In this document: positions 12,706 through 24,414 of the stretch, piece after piece | Position numbering within the stretch: the stretch's first letter is position 1 | Layout of the letters: each line of letters opens with the position of its first letter | From: Psilocybe azurescens | Lineage: Eukaryota; Basidiomycota; Agaricomycetes; Agaricales; Agrocybaceae | DNA length: 64,000 bases | Assembly: GCA_023853785.1 (NCBI GenBank) | Contig: JAJIRX010000649.1 | Span: forward strand, 186,001 to 250,000 | Reading direction: 5' to 3' | Notes under the pieces: model-generated | Told to the model about the DNA's origin: nothing | The model's input: the letters and a program-made list of their open reading frames with translations, nothing else | Databases searched by the model: none | Program-made: the position numbers and the translations under genes

Positions 12706-13402
12706 TTTATTATGGTTTTTGATAATATAGAGACAGCAAACGTATGGCATAATGAAAGTCCTCTAAGAGAAGGTAGACGGATGTAGGTCTGGGTGTGTCC
12801 ACGTCTCCAAAGTACTCATCTGCCTGAATGCCCAAAAGATGTTCAGAGTCAATTTTGAAGAGCAACGAAGAGCTTTTCTTTCTGGTTGGTATTTCGACCA
12901 TATTGATCAGAATATCAATCATTTCGGGATGGCTTTATAGGTGTAATAGGTGGGCTGACATAAGGCTGACATTACGAATGAGCCCTGGGGCATGTCGATT
13001 TATATACCTGTTAATAAGGAGGTGACATCGTGGAGAACTCCACGTATATGTACATCTTAGGTCTTGCCCACTTGAACCACCATGAACTCGCTAGAAAACG
13101 AAGCCATCATTGTAAAACCAAAGGACGTACAAGGGGAATCGTCGAAGGGCGATTAGGGGAAAATGACAAAGGATGGAACCAGATTTCTTGGTCCGATGGT
13201 ATTAATTTTTCTAGTTGTCCCAGAGCAAATAAAGGGGCAGCAAAACAGTAAGGGAATAATGACAAGTTCGAGGATGATTGATCAAGCTGAAGGAACGAGG
13301 TTTGGAAAAATCTCCAGTACACACTTGAGATCTCCCCTCCAGAGAATCGGATCGACGATTGAGAAAAGCAAAAATAATAGAAGGCCAGCGACATCATTTA
13401 TT

Positions 13403-13486
13403 GCATTAAGAGGGAATCGAACCCCCGGCGGGTCGAGTTTAGTGCTTGAATGGCAACGACCCAGGTTACCACTACCCCATTAATGC
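13403..13486 (-). tRNA. tRNA-Gly (anticodon GCC) with a short intron
   Basis: On the minus strand the acceptor arms GCATTAA and TTAATGC pair over seven bases. A GGG/CCT D stem, the anticodon stem GGTCG/CGACC, and a T arm GGGGG-TTCGATT-CCCTC follow in order, with B-box-like GGTTCGATTCC. Between the anticodon stems the loop begins TTGCCA, giving anticodon GCC, and is about 14 nt too long. That is a nuclear tRNA intron at the canonical position after base 37. Total length is 84 nt. It is transcribed by RNA polymerase III and decodes GGC/GGU glycine codons. No CCA is encoded, as expected. Confidence 0.85.
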
Positions 13487-13859
13487 ATACAGTTACCAGC
13501 AGCTTTTTAGCATATTAGGCTTGGTATGTACTCATGCCCAACAAGAGCCAATTAATACCAAATGCAGACAATGACTTCGACAAGCTGTCCATGTAAGTTG
13601 AGGGAATATGCCTTTAGATTCTGTCGAACAACTCATTCTCTAATAGTTCTGATAGCATCTTCCAGTTATAATTTGCACAAGCATATGCTGGTAATCATCC
13701 AAGACGAGCAAATACGGTCCATATACCGCGCAATGTCTATATGATATGGTCACTACCATAACGCGCAGAGACTTTGTCTGCAAGTCCATTTCAAGCGGCG
13801 AATAGTATCTAATACTATCGAAAGTTTCAATTATTCCATGGTGATTCTAGATACCAATC

Positions 13860-15206
13860 TCAACGTCCGTAAGGAAAGACCTCTGAACATCCTGGAACTT
13901 CAGCTGGAAGGCTATTATAGAAGAAACCTAAATTCAATTTCAAGGATTGGCGCAATATTCCAGTCGGCTCCGGGTACAGCTTCTGGACAGTATCTTTGAC
14001 GAAATTGGTATACATCAGGCAGAACTGTGTAAGATCCGCAGACTTTGGGTCCACAACGTAGTTGTCGACCCTTCCGACGTTCGTTCCGGGCTGAATGGGA
14101 TGTATAGCCGCAATGTCGTTCAGCCCATCTGCGCCGATAGACCCATTGCGGCGGAAGAAGTTGTCGGGGAAGCGCATGTTCTGCATGAAGCTGCGTGCCG
14201 CACCGAGATTGAGTTGGCCATCCGTTTGGCGGCCATCAATGAAGAAGTTGATTGGGAAGGCTGCTTCAGCGTACACCGTGAAGATTCGGGGAGCAACGAG
14301 ACTGAATTTGGGGTTCGTTGCGATAGAATCTTCAATACGCCTAAATTTAAATTCCCCGGCGACGGTGATATTGTATCTTCCGGCCCCGTATTTGTTGCTG
14401 TACTCAACAAGCTGAATGGCACATTTTAATATGAAGTTCGTGTTTGAACCGAAATGTACACCATACCTGGTCGAACAGAGTCTCGTTGAAGTCGTGATTA
14501 TTGCCCAAGAAAGCGTCCGCTGTATACGGTAAGTCGGTCATTGAGAGATAAGAGAGAATATAGCACATACAGCGAGTAGAACTGGCATTTCCCTCAAAAA
14601 CAGCGTGTGTATTAAGTCCACCAGCGATCGCAGGAGGCGCAGGCGCAAGTCCTGTGAGCTTTGTTGCCCCGCCAATGCTGAGGAGATTTGTAATAAGGTT
14701 TCCATCTACTATGTGTGCTGCATAGGTGACGAATTTGGCGAGGTCATTGGCCATGTTATAACCTTGACAGTATTGTAAAAATGAGAATTAGGGAAGAAGA
14801 AATTTAGCCCTAACCTTCTTGTACGGCTGTTACAATTTGAGCAGGAGTCGCCACACCATTCCTTGGAAGCCACTGGTGATTTGGACGATAAATTTCATTA
14901 GAAGAGACATGGGAACAGATGCTACGAGTCACTCACTCCATGAGACGCAAGGGTATTTAGTCCTGGACAGGGCCCACGAAGGTCTCCAGGAAGGAGGGGC
15001 TTCCATGGATGCCGCGCATCGTTAACTAGCTTTGCTGAGGTGTCTTTTAAAGGGCCTGGAGGTTTTCCCGGGGCATTGTACTGCAAGGTGGACAGAACTT
15101 GATCGAGCTGTCCTCTATTGAGACCAGCGAGCGATCCATAAGAGGGAAATGCCAAAGTACTTCCGGTGCCCATGGTAATAGCGAGTGAAATGAATGCGAT
15201 ACGCAT
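13860..15206 (-). CDS. Unspecific peroxygenase (heme-thiolate haloperoxidase family)
   Basis: Five exons (15206-14937, 14872-14815, 14762-14571, 14519-14467, 14411-13860) splice in phase to 374 residues. An N-terminal signal peptide of about 20 residues (MRIAFISLAITMGTGSTLAF) indicates secretion. The heme-thiolate motif PCP lies at 79-81 inside PGDLRGPCPGLNTLASHG, with Cys80 as the expected axial ligand. WLPRNGVATPAQIV, GGLNTHAVFEGN (166-168), AFLGNNHDFNETLF and APRIFTVYAE follow, the last giving the distal Arg233/Glu240 acid-base pair. Family members use hydrogen peroxide to oxygenate or halogenate organic compounds. Length fits the longer UPO group. The usual EGD, whose side chains help bind the magnesium ion near the heme, reads EGN here. 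The gene stands alone with no evident partner. Family call is firm; substrate is unknown. Confidence 0.93.
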
Positions 15207-15752
15207 TTTTGTTGGTTTGATATCTGGTCAAGGGCGGTTTTTTCGAAGTTGGTACTGCATTTTCATACCTCCCTGTTCTCTTTTATACTTTGTGAAAAGT
15301 ATCAGTCATGTCCAGAGTGTCATCCGGATTTTATTCTGCCAAGTTAGAAGGTATTTTATGCCAAGGCGCAGTTTTGTGACAGAGATCATGATAATTTGTA
15401 GCTATGGGTAGATATTTTGACTCTCGCAGTCACTGTAGTAAGCATGGATATCGCTTAAGTCTCGTTTTAAGTAAGTAAGTTGTTAAATATTCCAAACTTT
15501 GCATATTATGTCATCGCCAATCAAAATACATTTACAGATTAGCCTGCGCTTTGCAGAAATTTTGCAGTGCCCTTACACCAAGCCTTCAACGAGAGATACT
15601 GCGGTACTGATGGACAATATCCATGCAGTGGAATTATGGCTGATTAACAAATATAATTCTAAGAATCTTCAACGGTTCGTAAAACAACAACTACTCCAGT
15701 TCGGTAACACTACGATATTCTGACTGTGTTGTACTCACAATCAGCGTTTTAG
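15207..15752. other. Upstream region of the peroxygenase gene
   Basis: This should contain the promoter of the minus-strand peroxygenase gene. I see no coding frame that can be supported and no clear repeat. Confidence 0.4.
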
Positions 15753-16169
15753 CTATAATGTTGAAGAGGTAGATTTAGAGCCGTCAAACTGATAATCTCC
15801 GGAAGAACCGTATGTCACGTCGTTTGATGTAACATTGTATGTAAGGTAGTTGGTGACGATGGAGAGCTCGGCGGCGTGTCCATTCATCCATTTGTTTCCG
15901 GGGAGTAGAAACCAATGGATGTTCTTACGGGTAAGCCATTTGTGACATATCTTGATATTCACGTGTATCAGGCGAATTTTTTGATTAGCATTGAGTGGGA
16001 GAGAGCTTAAATAAACCTGGGGTATTGAGTAGAGAAAGGAATGTATGATAGGAATGTAGGAGCCGCCTGCGCTGTTTATAGTATGTGCAAGAGCAAGTAA
16101 CAGAGGAAGCAAAAACACGTAGCTATGATATACCCCGTTCAAAAGATGAGCTGAACACTCTCTGGTCAT
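15753..16169 (-). CDS. Hypothetical secreted or membrane protein, uncertain model
   Basis: An open frame of 138 codons. A hydrophobic stretch near residues 14-32 (YVFLLPLLLALAHTINSAG) could be a signal peptide or membrane anchor. The C-terminal third contains two N-x-T/S sites (YNVTSND) and a Ser/Thr-rich end. I do not recognise a family. Intron-like borders can be found inside the frame, so the true gene may be spliced and the middle, which reads less like protein, may be removed. It could equally be a relic. Low certainty. Confidence 0.25.
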   Translation of the reverse strand: MTRECSAHLLNGVYHSYVFLLPLLLALAHTINSAGGSYIPIIHSFLYSIPQVYLSSLPLNANQKIRLIHVNIKICHKWLTRKNIHWFLLPGNKWMNGHAAELSIVTNYLTYNVTSNDVTYGSSGDYQFDGSKSTSSTL

Positions 16170-16374
16170 TCCCGGCTGTCATCCGTTCTCAACGAGCACT
16201 TGGGGCATGAGAAGCGTAATCCGCGTATTGACGACTTCGGATACAGATGTTATATATAGCCTGCAGGTGGCTCTACCTCGATCTCCTTTACTGTCTGGAG
16301 AGGTCAGATATAAACTCCGCCTTCACAAATATTACGTGTTACAAGTTATTTAAACATATAGTATAAAAGGTTCA

Positions 16375-17001
16375 TCATGCATCGCAACCACTCTTTGGCT
16401 TAGACGAGTCCAAGCAATGGTCCACGTAGTAGTCCAATATATCGTCAATGTTGGATTCAAAACTCAAGGAAGGCGGAGGATTCTGGAGATTTATATAAAC
16501 GTTAAACAAATATAAGTTAGAGGTTGTTGTGACACGACTTGCCTCTGCCTGCTGTATATCGTAAGGCTCAAGGACTGCCTTCTTTAAACAAAATGTGTTG
16601 AGGTGCCACTTAAAATCCGAGGATTCGGTATCGTAGTCATATTCGTGTCCGTCGTCAGAGTCGTCATCCTTTAAGCACACATCTCTATTAAAGCCATCGT
16701 CATCTGGACCGTTGTGAACGTATTGAATCCAGCGATAGTTTTCTGTGTGGTCTTCATGACCCAGAGCCAGCTTTGAAAGCTCTCTAATCAGTGCCTCCGG
16801 ATCAATTGTTGCATGCGACTCGATAGCAGGAGATGAATCTGAATCTCCAGTGTTTTCGGGATCCGTCCTTACTACGGGAGAGCTGCTGCTGTAGTGGGAG
16901 ACAGAATTTTGGAAAGTGGGGTTATTCATTGCAGTATGTACAAATAAAACAACTGAGATGAACGTTTTTAAGGACTTTCCGCTAGTGGCACTGGCACCCA
17001 A
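16375..17001 (-). CDS. Hypothetical protein with acidic central region
   Basis: An uninterrupted frame of 208 codons, one of the longer ones in this gene-poor area. The first 25 residues contain a moderately hydrophobic segment (SLKTFISVVLFVHTA) that might be a signal peptide; a second Met at residue 25 is an alternative start. A Ser-rich part follows, then a segment with conserved-looking Trp/Tyr residues (ENYRWIQYVHNG), a strongly acidic run (DDDSDDGHEYDYD) and a C-terminal half with mixed helix/strand composition. No motif assigns a function. Lack of stops over 600 bases and ordinary composition favour a real gene, but this is not proven. Confidence 0.4.
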   Translation of the reverse strand: MGASATSGKSLKTFISVVLFVHTAMNNPTFQNSVSHYSSSSPVVRTDPENTGDSDSSPAIESHATIDPEALIRELSKLALGHEDHTENYRWIQYVHNGPDDDGFNRDVCLKDDDSDDGHEYDYDTESSDFKWHLNTFCLKKAVLEPYDIQQAEASRVTTTSNLYLFNVYINLQNPPPSLSFESNIDDILDYYVDHCLDSSKPKSGCDA

Positions 17002-18953
17002 CCGTGCATTGTCCCTCTGCTACAGGTTGGACACCCAATATATTGTAGGAGGCCAGCCAGCCAATTTGATCTGCTTTAGACAAGCTTTCTCCTTCTGTCA
17101 CTATAGCCCAGAATGTTGAATCATGTCCGACTCTTGTCCTTAGGCCCATAATGGGCCACTCCTGATGTCTCTGTAATAAGGCATCAAAAGGGCCATGATT
17201 CAGTGTCGTAATCAGTTAAGTAAGAATCGTAGGAATTGTTTACATAGATACACGGAGTGAGTGTGAGCCATATTAGGAGTTCGAAAGGGGCCTTGTGTGA
17301 TGAAGACATCCCATGGAATCAGATGTCTCAATTGTTATCTTATCCTGAATGGTACCGACAGAGATTGAACTAACCGACACCGATATGATGTTCTCAAGGC
17401 AGAACAAGTCATTTGGTTGATTTCTGATTTATGTATAGGAGTAAAATCTTCTATTAGCCTCACACCCGTCTCACCCAGTAGGCTCCCAACGGACTTGATC
17501 ATGTACAATGACCTTTATCACTCGGGCTATGCGCTCGCCTTGAAATGACTGATCTATTTTCATTTATGTACTTCGGTAAAAATGTTCTGTAATCATTTTT
17601 TTTTTTACTTCTGAACCTTGGAACTTGAAGTTAGTGCTCTTTCTTTGGTCCCGGTGGCAGTACTCTTTCCTAGTATCTCCACGTTAAGCACTCCTTCGGT
17701 CAACTCGGCTATGATGCTAAGGATCTGGCTGATTCTGACCGTCAGTAGACCAGACTCCAGTGAGAGATTGGTAAGAATCGGAAAAACCATTACACGAACA
17801 GACGCCTCGATGGGCGAGCACAGGAAAATGACCATGCCATGTCCGTGCCGTCAGTGCATGTCAGGCCAATGTCAGTGTATGATATTATTATGTCAATGCA
17901 GTACCAGAGATACATTATAATTTCCTCACCTATGTGTAAATACCTCATATGCTGGTTGCTGTGTGCCGGACACGGCTAGATGTCGACTATGGGCAAGTCT
18001 CAGGCTTGATTTTAATGGCTGTGCGGAGTGTAGAAAAGGTCCCTAAAATCACCAATTTGGCGAACTGCGACTTGCCTGTAGGTCGGGACATAGATATCTG
18101 AGAAAAAATAGGTTTACATTTTAAATAATGATTATGTGTATGAATATGCGAGAAATTTAACCACAACATATCTGATAAACGTACTATAGCACACATAGGA
18201 GGTTTACATGGGGCCTTGCCTTGGTGGGCCGCATGCCTGTGAGAAAAGCATTTATCACTGAGCGCTAATCCGTGCGCAAGTAAATGATATGTGACATCGG
18301 TGAGATGCGCAAAGTAATAGAATCGCAGTCAGGTTGTCGTGCTAGTGTTGGTCCTGTTATCCTTGTTTTTCTGCGTAACGAGAAACCGAGATCCTGAGTC
18401 AATGTCATGTCTGCTTGGCAACTGCTTGGCCGAAGATTGGCCTAAGAGCTTTCTAAGAGCTTACGAGACTGGCTGATCAATGTAGGGTCAATGGAGCATG
18501 TATATGATGTTATTTTGTGTCTCTGCTATGTAAGTGAAGGTCAGTGCATGTCTGAGCACGTCAGTACAAATAAGCGATAGTATAGGTAGCACCTATACGC
18601 CACTGCGGTGCCGATGAACGCCCGATTATTCGAATGCGAAGGCGTCCGAAGTCTGAAGTTTGGCGTGGTTCGGATCGGGATTCTGTTGTTGTCCCACGCC
18701 GGCTGGTAACTCAACGTTACCGGCCAAAATGGAGAAAAAATTAGTCAGGGCAGTGTTATTGGTATGCATTCCTACACTGCCTCCACGTACGATACTAGCT
18801 TTCTACAGCCAAGGCTTGTACTTTGTGGCAGATAGAGCTGAAAGCTACTTAAAGAAACCACCCATCGCATCCCTTTAGGCCTCCTTTTTCACAATCCTTC
18901 TGTAAGAGATCGACCTACAGCCCATTGCTATCTCTTAGAATTTCCAAGAGCGC
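17002..18953. other. No recognised gene
   Basis: Two kilobases without a supportable coding model. Short frames (for example 17605-17835, minus) have no motifs. The last 220 bases contain a possible upstream exon for the Gly-rich gene that starts at 18954: a Met at 18729 followed by MEKKLVRAVLL and a GTATGC donor, but the joined product is not a convincing signal peptide. Confidence 0.35.
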
Positions 18954-20035
18954 ATGTTTATTCCTTTCTTTACCAAGCGATCTAATGGACAGTTGAATCG
19001 AAGAAAAGGCGGTGGTGCCAGCCGTGGTGGTGGTGGTGGTGGTGGTGGCAAGTCACCGGGATCGAGCAGTGGCACGAGCAAAGTTGGTACCAGTAACTCA
19101 GGACCATCAGGCGGGAGTGGCGCTGTGGCTAATCGGGGAGGTACCCCAAGAGTTAACCCAATCGACAGTGGCTCAGGTTCAGTCCCCGCCCGAGTTGCAG
19201 CCTCCTATGGGAGTGGTGGCGGTAGAATATCCACGATACCTTCGGGCCAGCTATTCTCTGGACGCAGTCAAGGCGGTGGATCACGCTCGCAAGTCTTCGG
19301 AGCCCAGTTCGTTGAGATGATACTGAAAGCTTGCCTTCTCTGACTATGCACCCCTTTACAGGCAATATGGAAGTGGATATCCAGGAGTTACGGGACGTGG
19401 AGTAGCCGGACGAGGGTTTCCTTTTTCTTCTGGCCTGTGGTATGGGGGAGGGGCAGCAGGAGCAGGTACGGCCGCGTATCTGTATGACTCAGAGGTCAGT
19501 CGTTTTGAAATTTACACGATCTTGTAATGTCATGTATTCATCAATCTTGCAGTACGGTCGATATGATAACAATAGCAGACCTGGAGGAGTTCTCGCGACC
19601 ATTGAATTACCTTCGAAATCGCTGAATGAGACATTTAGTGTACTTTCAGACAACACCACCGTGACAGCGCTCCTCGAGGATATCATTGCCAATTGCTCAT
19701 CACTAGTCAATAGTACCGACACTATTAGACCGACATTGTACACCGATTCATCGCCATTTCCCAAGCCCGAGCAAGCCCTGCAGTACTATCGCGCAAGCAG
19801 TGTCGTCTTGAGTTTGGGAAGCTACAATAACACTGGTGCTTCACAGGCAGAGGGGACACCCGATACTCCTCTTCAAAGCCCGATTGATACAGATTTACTC
19901 AATTGCCTGAATTATACGATTGGTGCTGCTGTACCCCTCATCTCGGATAACGGCAGCCTTGGATCGTCCGCTCCTTCAACTTCGAGTATTGTCGGTCTCG
20001 TTTGTCTGGTGCTAACTCTGTCTTCGCTGACATGA
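18954..20035 (+). CDS. Gly-rich protein with C-terminal hydrophobic (GPI-type) tail
   Basis: Three exons (18954-19306, 19362-19494, 19553-20035) splice in phase with GTTCGT and GTCAGT donors to 322 residues. After MFIPFFTKRSNGQLNRRKGG comes a Gly/Ser-rich region with a run of Gly codons. Next is a block that I associate with an agaricomycete-specific family: a GSGYPG word, GRGVAGRGFPF and a GGGAAGAGTAAYLYD end. The C-terminal half has several N-glycosylation sites (NETF, NTTV, NCSS, NYT, NGS) and finishes with a Ser-rich spacer and the hydrophobic stretch IVGLVCLVLTLSSLT, as in GPI attachment signals. A surface location is therefore likely, but no signal peptide is seen at this start, so a 5' exon may be missing. 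Two 3' fragments of paralogues occur at 27.4 and 45.1 kb. Biochemical role unknown. Confidence 0.75.
19021..19051 (+). repeat. GGT trinucleotide run encoding polyglycine
   Basis: A stretch of about eight consecutive GGT codons inside exon 1 of the Gly-rich gene. It is in frame, so length changes would only vary the Gly tract. Confidence 0.85.
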
Positions 20036-22519
20036 TCTTATCACGGTCTGTACTTCCTTTCAATTCCTGATCCGTGCAAGCTAGAGAGGGGACGATCGAT
20101 AATTTCTACTAATACTTCCTTTGATTTGATACCCAATACCTTCTCTACTCTGGATTTCGCATTAACTCTCTTTATGCCCCACTATTTTTTTATTTTTATT
20201 TGCCGAAACGTTTTAGTACGATTTTAACGAATGACCGCAACATTGAATATATATATCTCACCTCTATGATCCCCTGTAATCGACGTGTTCTGCACTTATC
20301 CAATCGAAAAAAAGGTGTACCAGCATAATGACTTTGAAAAATATAAATGATTTGTCTGTATAGAAAGTAGTGGTGCGTTTGGATTATGCAGACGAAAAAG
20401 TCTATAAGTACAGGATGTTTAAGTTTTTCAACCAATATCCTTCAAGTGATGTTCAAGCCTCATATTATTTATACATCAATTACTCTTGCGTATTGACGTC
20501 TATATCCATTGAGTCAGTGTTCGCTGGACACATATTCGAGGTTATGTTTTAAAAATTTGTCCCTAATTCAGGTTGGTAGCAGACCAACAGACCGTTCGCT
20601 ATAATAGTTGGAGCCAGTCGCAAATGAAGACTTTCTGGAACGCTTAGAAGCGGTGTCCTTCATGGGGTAGACTTGATGATGTGTGAGAACGGTAGAATTG
20701 GTATTATATATTGAGTCATGAATGGGATAAAACAATAATCCAAAATACAGATATGTGTTGATTCCGTGTGGCATCGAGGTTTGACCGGGACCGGTGACTC
20801 TTTTCAACCTCATTGTTAGACAGAACTAGATCCTGAGTAGAATTTGACCCACCGCAGACATCAATGGTAATTGTTCATGGCTCCAGGACACTGGTTGGGG
20901 CGTGGTTAATGTCAAGGAATGTGAGAATTTAATCGTCCCGGTGAGTGACCTGGCCATGCATTCATGCAGTCCTTGCCTACCACTGGCCCACATGAGTCGT
21001 AATAAGATGGCCAGTTGGAATAGAACACTTTTAGAAGCCATGTCCTATATTAAGTGGAAAGCGATGAGTGCCGTCATTATACGATGATTTAAATATCCCT
21101 CATGGTCCGTGCACCAGAAGGGCGCTTCATGCTGTAGGTTAGGTGTTGGAGAGAACGCACTAGGCATTCGGCCTCTAGTCACAAAAGGTGCAACCCCTTT
21201 GGCATTGTACACATTAGGTTGCAGAATTGTTCATCAAGTTGAATCAAATCCCCGAGGCGACGAGCTCCACAGTTCATCAGTTGGTCGTGCTCTGCAAATG
21301 AGATGTGGGCGCGTAGGACACAAAGTATGGATCCCATTGCATACAAACTCTCCAGTTTCATTTAATCGAAATGACAATTTAGCCAATAGTGAAATAGACA
21401 GTATTCATAGATGTATGCCAGATTTCTTATCCAAGTCAATGTTTAAAGACACATTGTGAAATAAGAACTTTCATTCTCCGGTAGTCATCGGGGCGCAGCG
21501 CAGTGAACTATGGAGGCCAGGATGGGTGTCTACTCTATCCTGATTTTCAGATAGTTGGGACAATAAGGCCGTTATCGCAGAGTTTACCCGCACTACGGCA
21601 TATGCTGTGAAGGAAGCTTAGTTGGGGGATTAGTAAAAGTCACGCGCACCATGGCTGACGTCGAAACTCAAGGATAGTGGATAATGATCCATGATTAGTG
21701 TCCACTCCACGTCTGTGCAGATGCTTCCTGATGCGATTGGCATGGCCGAACCGTGCTTCATTGCCAAGATACGATGGGCGAGCCCGAATGGCATGCCCGT
21801 TTGGTACGGGAAGGTGGATGTCAGTTGCAAAGACGGGATAATCTTCAAGCTTTGCCGAAGCCGGCATGCCAAACAACGTCGTAAATTGAAACATTGTGAC
21901 TCCCCAGCGGCACGACTTTACCAACGTGCCGAAGTATAAATGGTTAAGGAGTAAATCATATTTGCCATTTCCATACTCCATAAACCAAACGTTCCTCTAG
22001 GTTTTTTCAATGCGTCATCTACAACCTCTGTCCTCAACACAGGCCACCAGGATGATCATGGAACAAAATTAGACCAGAATTACGTTACTTACGTAGTCGT
22101 AGGCTCAATTTAGTACAGAAACCCGGGTAAAGATCAAGTAAGAGATATTTTTATAACCACTGCATTCATTTCATAAGTGACAGAGTGCTTCATATAAAGA
22201 TGGACTCGGAGAAACTCGACGTTTGACCATCCTCCACTTCCCTCAGTTCGTCTGGCTGTGCCTACGCATTATTCAGAGTTCACTACTTGTAGGACTTTAA
22301 TACTCGGATAAAGGCTGAGCTTTTGATCAATCGCCCAAGCAGGAGAGTCGAAATGGAGAGCTCAGAAGCAGTATTCAAGGAGCCCAAATACGCGCTATCG
22401 AATGCGTCTACGGTGGGCGATATACCTCTAGGGAAATTCCACTACCCGAAGGTCTGCCAATTCCTGAAGGGGGCTTCAAAGCTCTTCAGCAACCCAAATT
22501 TGCGTTATCTAATGCCTCT
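20036..22519. other. No recognised gene between Gly-rich gene and MFS gene
   Basis: Frames of 60-116 codons occur on both strands, for example 21109-21459 (+) and 21640-21981 (-), without recognisable motifs or consistent splicing. From about 22353 a plus-strand frame encodes MESSEAVFKEPKYALSNAS, which repeats in a shifted frame as QQPKFALSNASMVG just before the chosen start of the transporter; the upstream part appears to be N-terminal coding sequence separated by a one-base frame change. Confidence 0.4.
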
Positions 22520-24414
22520 ATGGTGGGTTCTCCGTTTCCGGGAAGCGGGTTCAAAGTCGAGGTCGAATCGGCGGTGTCTTCGCCGCCCAGACCCGTCACC
22601 GAACAGCCATTTCCTGAAGGAGGACTTGCAGGTTGGGCAACAGCACTTGGAGCGTACGTTGTGATAATCTCCCAAAGGTCCTTCACAAAGTCTGACTTTC
22701 AATCGATGTCGCAGGTTTTTAATTCAGTTTTGTGGCTTTGGGCATGTGTTTTTTCTCCGAGCCTTCTCCGATTGATATTGATTATGTGCTACAAAGATAC
22801 TCGACTTCATATGGCGTGTTCCAAGGTCGGTACAATCGCAGTCTATCTATCAATAGACGCTTACATGCGTGATACAGACTTCTATGTCCGAGAATATCTG
22901 ACGAAAGAAAGTTCATCTGCTATTGCGTGAGTCTCGTCTACTTTGTCAAATCCACGAAATGGATGTTAATTCCTCTTCTATAGCTGGATTGGAAGCATCA
23001 ACGCATTCTTGGTCATTTCTGGCGGGCTTCTGGCTGGGAGAATATACGATCGGGGTCATTTGTGAGTACTCTTCAAGGTGCTTCTATTATAAGCTAACCA
23101 CTGTAAACTTGCCTAGCTATCCCCTTCTTTGGGGAGGATCTGCTCTTATATCTTTCTCCCTATTCATGCTGTCTCTCACCAAAGAGAACCACTACTACCA
23201 AATTTTGTTATCACAAGGGTTCGGAGTCGGAATCGGTATTGGAATGATATACGTTCCTTCGGTAGCCATACTATCGCATTATTTCCGTCGGCGACGAAAT
23301 ATGGTCATGACCATAGTGGCTGCTGGATCTTCTCTTGGAGCGGTCGTACACCCCATCATGCTTAACAACACTATCCCTAAAATTGGATTTGCAAAGGCGA
23401 CTCGCGCGAATGCTGGCTTGATATCTGGACTACTTCTTATATCGTGTTTGATTATGAAGACCAGGCTTCCCCCTCCGTCAAGCTCTCCGGACCTAAGGAA
23501 ATCGCTCATTAAGTTCTCCAAGGACAAAGCGTACATCTGCTGTACTTTAGGGTACGGCTCGATCTTTCCAAATGTTCCAATTTTTTAAAAACCTGACGTT
23601 TCTGGGGTAGATTCTTCTTCTTTATCATCGGTTTCTACTATCCGATCTTCTATTTGCAGCTCGATTCAATCTCACATCACCTGAGTCCGAACTTCGCCTT
23701 TTACTCAGTACGGAGTATTCTCACTTACCTTATTCTCGAGTACTCACTGTTGCTTAGCTGGTGATCATGAATGGATCGTCCTTTATGGGGAGAATTTTTG
23801 CTGGCTTTACCGGTGGATCGATCGGAATCGGAAATCTTGTGATAATATCCACAGCAATCTGCAGCATTCTCATCTTCTGCATGATCGCGATCTCAAACGT
23901 GGCCAGCGTGGTAGTCATTGCCATAATCTATGGGTTCTCGTCTGGTACTTGTAAGCGCATATATATCCCATAGTTCTGAACGTCCTCATACTGAATCATG
24001 CGCACCAGATGTCGCTCTTATGGCCCCGATGGTCGCTAATTTGGCTGACGACTTCTCTGAGATTGGGCTGCGAATGGGAATTGGCTTCACGTTGGCTGGT
24101 GCGTCGATTAATTGTCATTCAGGGTGAAAGTTCAAGATTCTCATTCGTGTCAGGATTCGGCGGGCTGGTTGGTACACCAATTGAGGGAGCGCTGCTGACT
24201 TCGAATTACATCTGGTGGAAGGCAACTGTCTTCAGTGGGGTATGTATCAGGGTATCATGGTATCCTACGCACTCAAATGACGTTTTCTGTTCAGGTAATG
24301 GCAACGACGGGTTGCATAATGTACATTGGAATGGTTATCTTCCTGCGCCAGAAGAAGAGAAGACAGGCGGCGGCGAAAGACATCATATTGGGAGCAATCA
24401 AATCGCCAGCCTGA
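22520..24414 (+). CDS. MFS transporter, monocarboxylate-transporter (MCT/SLC16) type
   Basis: Eleven exons (22520-22653, 22715-22747, 22797-22825, 22878-22926, 22984-23061, 23117-23551, 23611-23707, 23758-23950, 24009-24098, 24154-24239, 24295-24414) join in phase to 447 residues. TM1 is introduced by the MCT signature PEGGLAGWATALGAF (residues from 32), followed by FGVFQ-like SYGVFQDFYVREYL and the loop GRIYDRGHFYPLL. Later segments VPSVAILSHYFRRRRN, GAVVHPIM, FYYPIFYLQLDSISHH and MGRIFAGF fit the family order through about twelve helices. These plasma-membrane carriers move monocarboxylates or related small acids, usually with protons; the substrate cannot be read from sequence. The start is uncertain: a frame starting at 22353 carries a repeated N-terminal word but is out of phase by one base, so the natural start may lie there if an intron or error intervenes. 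Confidence 0.88.

Larger units (their letters stand above)
11532..13402. other. Spacer with minisatellite, MITE candidate and unassigned frames
   Basis: After the paralogue there is a short AT-rich tandem repeat (11664-11730), a GT-rich near-palindrome around 11774-11799, a frame at 11904-12095 that I cannot assign, a MITE-like element (12397-12705) and several overlapping short frames between 12710 and 13400 without recognisable products. Confidence 0.35.

Noticed and set aside
13163..13483. Plus-strand frame of 106 codons
   Set aside because: Runs through the tRNA-Gly gene on the other strand; no motif.
13947..14429. Plus-strand frame of 160 codons
   Set aside because: Antisense shadow of the peroxygenase last exon.
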